12,668 bases of DNA. Source: an uncultured Odoribacter sp. GTDB lineage: Bacteria > Bacteroidota > Bacteroidia > Bacteroidales > Marinifilaceae. The notes below the pieces were generated by a model, which ran no database searches, was not told where the DNA came from, and saw only the letters and a program-made list of their open reading frames with translations. The position numbers and the translations under genes were made by a program. Shown piece by piece: positions 8,917 to 12,668 of the stretch (positions within the stretch are counted from its first letter, which is position 1; each line of letters begins with the position of its first letter). The DNA lies in the NCBI GenBank assembly GCA_900544025.1, contig UQTM01000089.1, positions 1-12,668 on the forward strand. The letters run 5' to 3'.

Positions 8917-9214
8917 CACGCACACAACGTACCCCCATATAAAATTCATTCCAGATTCTCCGGGTCGCTTCTGCATTATGGCCGCTATTATAGCCACCAC
9001 TTGAATTTAAATTACTATACAAAAACCGGTAATCCCCACCCGTCAATACGCTACGCCACAGATGACCATAGCAATTCCAAGCTACGGCATAATTATTGTA
9101 TATCGTATTCGTCGTATTATCCATCGTTATATGATAGGGCATAATAGCATCATTATAACACCCTGAATGATTGGTGTTCCAATAACGGTCTTCCATCGTT
9201 GAAGTCCACCACCA
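8912..9214 (-). other. Divergent C-terminal segment of the FISUMP domain, copy A
   Basis: The 100 residues from WWWTS (residue 1109) to the stop are rich in Asn, Tyr, Trp, His and Gly, with clusters such as YWNTNHSGCYND and SSGGYNSGHN. This is the longest of the three variants. It ends with the conserved FYMGVRCVRD. Confidence 0.55.
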
Positions 9215-12200
9215 GGCACGTTCGTTGATATCGTAATATCCGTTACGGGTAGCACCCCATTGATTCGTATAACCTGTATTATAAGCATAAAAACGCCCAC
9301 CGTTCGGCAATGCTCCGAAGCGGGAACGATTGTTCCCGACCAGATTTTCGTTGTTCGATGTAGAGGCAAAATTCCAGTCATTCAACGAACTTTTAATGCT
9401 GTTGGCATTCCCTGCCGTGTTAGCCTCCACACCGATAGCAGCCAACACATCCAACCACTCCTGATTCGTCGGCACATGCCAGCCTTTTGGACAAATCCCC
9501 TGAAAAGCCCCCGGCAGCATCACCTGCGTTGCCTGCTGGGTAACGGCAAAGAAGTTATAAAGCCGCCCATAGGTTTCACAATTCTTCGAATCCTCGTTAT
9601 AACATACGGCACTCCCTTTTCCTCCTTCGGGAATAACCCGGTTCAGGTTATCTGCAAACCAACATTTATCTCCGATCTTAATCGTCCGGTATTTATTATA
9701 CTTCGGAATATTCTCCTCGTTATCGATCAAAATATCTCCACATTTAAAATCCTGATTTACCGATTTCGCCGCATCGTTGTTCACATTGTTACGCTCTGTC
9801 GGATAATCTCTCACAAATACATGGACAGTGTCTGTCAAGGCACATTTATTCATGACTTCCAGCCGAATCACCACTTTCTGATCGCCCGTATATTGGGATC
9901 CGTCGTAAAAATCGGTATATTTAAAATAATGAAGCTGTATTTTCTCCGGTTTCACGGTGTATTCGGGAGATATAGGCACTACGCCGCTTCTATCCCTTAC
10001 CCAGGACCATTGGAAAGTGGCAGCCTGAGAAACCTCCAGCCGGATGCCCTGCGAATAATCGTACACATCCACGGTATCCCGATACCGGCTAAGCGACAAA
10101 GAACGGTTAATCACCAGCAACCGCACCGGATTGCTTTGAACGACATCGACAGAATTACTGTAAATGTAGCGAGTGTACCAATATTCTTTAAAGACATCTT
10201 CTTTCGTATTGATGTTCCGTAAATTGTATAACTTCAAAGAGGGAAACTCTTCACCATCCAGCAAATCCCAGGTTTTTCCCTGGTCACTGCTCTGGAACCA
10301 CGCCACCCGGAAGGCCCCGGTAATTTCCGACGGCACTTCTCCCGTAATCACATAGTCCGAGCCGGAGCAGATCGAATCCACCGGAGCGGCAGCCGAAGTC
10401 AATCCGTTTTCCAACGTAACCTCGGACGTAAGTGTCAATACCGGAGCAGTATGTCCCACGCGGAAAGTCATAGTGCTGTCTTTCAATCCGGTCACTTCGT
10501 TCACCGTACTGAACACTCCCCAATGTTTTTCGCGGTCGGAAATACGGGTACGATCCCGGTTATCTTTAAAACTTCCTCCCCTTAATGCAAAAGCCTTGGG
10601 CTCGACAGGCCAGTACCGGTTCGAAACATCGGCAGAACCGCCCGTGTTTATTTTTCCATCTCCATGCTGGGAGTCCAACACTCCACAAAATGCACGTCCC
10701 TCCGTATTTACATTATAATAAATCTCTGCCAGATTTCCACTCAAATCCATTACTCCCCAAAAACTGGCTCCCGCATCCACCTGGCTATTCCCATTTCCTT
10801 TCGCAAAAGCCCCCGAACGCACCGGACCTTTCAATTTATTTTCCGCATTCACATTGCCATTCGTCAGTTGCTCGCTCTTCTTGCCGGCCGTTCCGCTGAC
10901 AAAATCCGTTGCAGCACTGAAGCGGTCGTTCGTATTCCACGCATATTCTCCCCGGAGCGCAGGCTCGGGAAACGGCCGCCGGGACATCTTCTCAAATTCC
11001 AATTCTGTCATAGGCCTCAATCCGCACCAATCGGCATAAGCCATCATATCTCCGGCATTCAGATAATTACAGGCAAGGGTCTGCCCGTCGCCATCCTGGG
11101 CATATTCATCCAACGGGTTCAAGTCGTTGGCAAACACATAAGGATCATTGTCCGCACTGATTACCGACAATTTGATCCCATTCCGGGCAGACGGCTTGTC
11201 CCGGTCGGGTCCAAACACATAATCTCCCGGCTTAAGGCCTTCCAAAGCCGAACCTATGGTACGGGCGCGCTGTTGGGAAGCCGTCAGCTTATTCAAAAAA
11301 GCGACATACTGTTCCTGGCTGACTTCATACTTCATCACAAAGAACGCTCCATATCCGTTCGGATATTCCGTTCCGGTCTTTCCCGACCAGGCATCGGAAT
11401 CATTCGCATACAGTCCCACCCGGTCGCTCATCGTTGTCTGAGAATTATAAATCAATACGGAATTATCCACATCTTCAAAAATATCTTTTTCCGACATGGC
11501 GATATTTTTAATCACAGGCACCTGGTTCGTTTCTACAATTTTCACCCTAAAGGTTTGATATTTTGTAGTATATGCTTCTAAACGCAAAGCCCTCGTACAG
11601 GGATAAGTACGATGGGAATTAACCGCCCAATCCGATCCGTCGGCATAAGTAGAATTATCTCCATACTTGGGATAAAGCGTCTGCCATTCACCGGAAGTAG
11701 TGTTCAGTCCCTGAAATTGCCATTTCACAGGAACTCCTCCTTCAATACTTTCAATCGCTATATTTTTAATGATCGTCGGAGCCTTTAAAGTCACTTTCCA
11801 ATAGTCGTACCAATCACCGGGAGCTCCGGCACTGGAACGCCCTACCCAGGCATTACTGCTGTCTCTGGAAATATCGTTCATCCGGTTGATGGCGAATGAG
11901 GCCGGATGAAGCGGATCTTTTAAAGACGATTCGCAGTTGTCTATCGTCGTTTCAGATAGGACATCATGAGCAGCAGGCAAGGTCACGTCTTTATATTCAA
12001 ACTTATAAGCAGACTGTGTGTCTCCGGCACGAAAAGCCCCTCTCGGGACATATACCATCTCGACACCCATGGCAGACAGGAACACACTCCCCGAAGTGAA
12101 CTGTTCCCGGCTCAATATTTCATCCGGGTTGGAAGTAATCAACCACGATAACTCCAGATCGACCCCGGCATTTCCCGCCGCTTTTCCCGAATGGTAAATG

Positions 12201-12538
12201 AAAATTCCCTGATTCTTATCTTTTTCACCCGTTGTGTTGGAAAGCCAGTAATCATATCCCTGAGATACTTTATTTCCGGTATTCATCAGATAGGCATGAT
12301 GCCAGACTTTTGAAGGACCGTCCACCTTGTATTTCAGAAAGACATACACAGCGTCATAATTGAAAGCATCCCGCCAGGAGTTGTCCCATTCAACCCGAAG
12401 TTTCACTTTAGCTATCCCCGTATCCTTATCCACATCGCTATCCAGCACACGGACATTCCCTAAAATCCTGACATTATTGCCCATACTTATATGCACACAC
12501 AGGAATACAAAAATGAATATAGCGCTTAATACTTTCAT
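8912..12538 (-). CDS. Secreted FGE-like/Ig-like/FISUMP protein, copy A
   Basis: The product has 1208 residues from the ATG at 12538. A TTG twelve codons upstream is in frame, but AGGA lies 5 nt before this ATG and the leader MKVLSAIFIFVFL is a clean signal peptide (1-20, ending SMG before NNVRI). The N-terminal beta domain (21-158) has WDNSWRD. The FGE-like domain starts at MVYVPRGAF (161-169), carries the discoidin-like insertion (about 175-365; WQFQGLN and FRVKIVE are visible), and resumes with YEVSQEQYVAFL (404-415), ADWCGLRPMTELEFEKM (502-518), GVMDLSGNLAE (594-604) and RGGSFKD (653-659), ending FRVG. FGE catalytic Cys positions are D659 and T664. Ig-like segments cover about 705-811 and 818-910. 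FISUMP (about 932-1208) has CWFADN, YGRLYNF, CPKGWHVP, WWWTS and VRCVRD. It is the first gene of the array, with its own promoter and a weak terminator. The tail after WWWTS is rich in Asn, Tyr, Trp and Gly and differs from the other copies. Confidence 0.9.
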   Translation of the reverse strand: MKVLSAIFIFVFLCVHISMGNNVRILGNVRVLDSDVDKDTGIAKVKLRVEWDNSWRDAFNYDAVYVFLKYKVDGPSKVWHHAYLMNTGNKVSQGYDYWLSNTTGEKDKNQGIFIYHSGKAAGNAGVDLELSWLITSNPDEILSREQFTSGSVFLSAMGVEMVYVPRGAFRAGDTQSAYKFEYKDVTLPAAHDVLSETTIDNCESSLKDPLHPASFAINRMNDISRDSSNAWVGRSSAGAPGDWYDYWKVTLKAPTIIKNIAIESIEGGVPVKWQFQGLNTTSGEWQTLYPKYGDNSTYADGSDWAVNSHRTYPCTRALRLEAYTTKYQTFRVKIVETNQVPVIKNIAMSEKDIFEDVDNSVLIYNSQTTMSDRVGLYANDSDAWSGKTGTEYPNGYGAFFVMKYEVSQEQYVAFLNKLTASQQRARTIGSALEGLKPGDYVFGPDRDKPSARNGIKLSVISADNDPYVFANDLNPLDEYAQDGDGQTLACNYLNAGDMMAYADWCGLRPMTELEFEKMSRRPFPEPALRGEYAWNTNDRFSAATDFVSGTAGKKSEQLTNGNVNAENKLKGPVRSGAFAKGNGNSQVDAGASFWGVMDLSGNLAEIYYNVNTEGRAFCGVLDSQHGDGKINTGGSADVSNRYWPVEPKAFALRGGSFKDNRDRTRISDREKHWGVFSTVNEVTGLKDSTMTFRVGHTAPVLTLTSEVTLENGLTSAAAPVDSICSGSDYVITGEVPSEITGAFRVAWFQSSDQGKTWDLLDGEEFPSLKLYNLRNINTKEDVFKEYWYTRYIYSNSVDVVQSNPVRLLVINRSLSLSRYRDTVDVYDYSQGIRLEVSQAATFQWSWVRDRSGVVPISPEYTVKPEKIQLHYFKYTDFYDGSQYTGDQKVVIRLEVMNKCALTDTVHVFVRDYPTERNNVNNDAAKSVNQDFKCGDILIDNEENIPKYNKYRTIKIGDKCWFADNLNRVIPEGGKGSAVCYNEDSKNCETYGRLYNFFAVTQQATQVMLPGAFQGICPKGWHVPTNQEWLDVLAAIGVEANTAGNANSIKSSLNDWNFASTSNNENLVGNNRSRFGALPNGGRFYAYNTGYTNQWGATRNGYYDINERAWWWTSTMEDRYWNTNHSGCYNDAIMPYHITMDNTTNTIYNNYAVAWNCYGHLWRSVLTGGDYRFLYSNLNSSGGYNSGHNAEATRRIWNEFYMGVRCVRD

Positions 12539-12543
12539 TACTG

Positions 12544-12547
12544 TCCT
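12544..12547 (-). promoter_or_regulatory. Ribosome binding site deciding the start of copy A
   Basis: AGGA ends 5 nt before the ATG at 12538. This favours that ATG over the in-frame TTG at 12574, which has no such signal and would put a 12-residue non-hydrophobic extension in front of the signal peptide. Confidence 0.5.
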
Positions 12548-12587
12548 ATTATTTAAACTATTGAAAAAACACAACTAACACATTCTA

Positions 12588-12621
12588 CAAAAATAATATA
12601 TAGATTTTAAAAAATTGCAAA
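12588..12621 (-). promoter_or_regulatory. Bacteroides-type promoter of copy A
   Basis: Read on the minus strand, TTTG (12621-12618) is followed after 22 bp by TATTTTTG (12595-12588), a full match to the -7 consensus TAnnTTTG. The spacer is slightly longer than the usual 19-21 bp. The expected start site is near 12581-12584, giving a leader of about 45 nt. The match rests on the published Bacteroides consensus and the box position; the AT-rich setting makes chance matches easier. Confidence 0.55.
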
Positions 12622-12627
12622 AAATCC

Positions 12628-12640
12628 TGATAATTTATCA
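12628..12640. promoter_or_regulatory. Short palindrome upstream of the copy A promoter (possible operator)
   Basis: TGATAA and TTATCA flank a single central base, 6 bp upstream of the TTTG -33 box. A dimeric regulator could bind here, or it could be the stem of a weak terminator for a gene further right, since a T run follows on the minus strand. The DNA is AT-rich and the element is short, so this is a weak call. Confidence 0.2.
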
Positions 12641-12668
12641 TTATTCTATACGGACATACCCATTTCCC

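Noticed and set aside
9260..10222. Long plus-strand open frame of 320 codons inside copy A (and similar ones at 10664-11581 and 7335-8117)
   Set aside because: They lie antisense to well-supported genes with recognisable domains, show no motifs or signal peptides, and have no promoter or ribosome site of their own. They are frame shadows.
1..12668. CRISPR arrays, tRNA or rRNA genes, insertion sequences
   Set aside because: I saw no regularly spaced short repeats, no tRNA-like cloverleaf and no transposase-like protein. The only large repeats are the paralogous genes themselves.

Overview
The window looks like a piece of a Bacteroidales (Bacteroidota) chromosome. The evidence is the protein families (inactive formylglycine-generating-enzyme-like domains, FISUMP domains, Ig-like repeats, all secreted), promoters that match the Bacteroides -33/-7 consensus (TTTG, about 20 bp, TAnnTTTG), little or no Shine-Dalgarno signal at two of the four starts, and AT-rich intergenic DNA around moderate-GC genes. 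I cannot name a genus.

All four genes lie on the minus strand, so transcription runs from the right edge to the left. From upstream to downstream: (A) 12538-8912, (B) 8780-5226 and (C) 5191-1574 are three tandem paralogues of about 1,200 residues each. They share one architecture: signal peptide; an N-terminal beta domain starting NNVRI and containing WDNSWRD; a SUMF1/FGE-sulfatase-type domain interrupted by a discoidin-like insertion; two Ig-like segments; and a C-terminal FISUMP domain ending VRCV(K/R)D. (D) 1523-1 is the start of a secreted protein of consecutive Ig-like domains that runs off the left edge.

B, C and D are packed with 34- and 50-bp gaps and probably form an operon. Its likely promoter lies in the 131-bp A-B gap, where the -33 and -7 boxes are exactly 19 bp apart. 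A has its own promoter near the right edge and a weak terminator-like hairpin at its 3' end. No stretch longer than 300 bp lacks a gene. I see no RNA genes, transposases, recombinases, reverse transcriptase or CRISPR repeats.

The most interesting points are these. (1) All three FGE-like domains lack the catalytic cysteines and look like binding folds rather than enzymes. (2) The last 88-100 residues of the FISUMP domain diverge strongly between paralogues, while the preceding half of the same domain and the final VRCV motif stay conserved. This suggests diversified ligand-binding tips, and a retroelement or recombination source outside the window is worth checking. (3) A perfect 10-bp inverted repeat flanks the -33 element of the B-C-D promoter and could be a promoter inversion switch. 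A reasonable working idea is a surface display cassette of lectin-like proteins with an Ig-repeat partner; this is inference.
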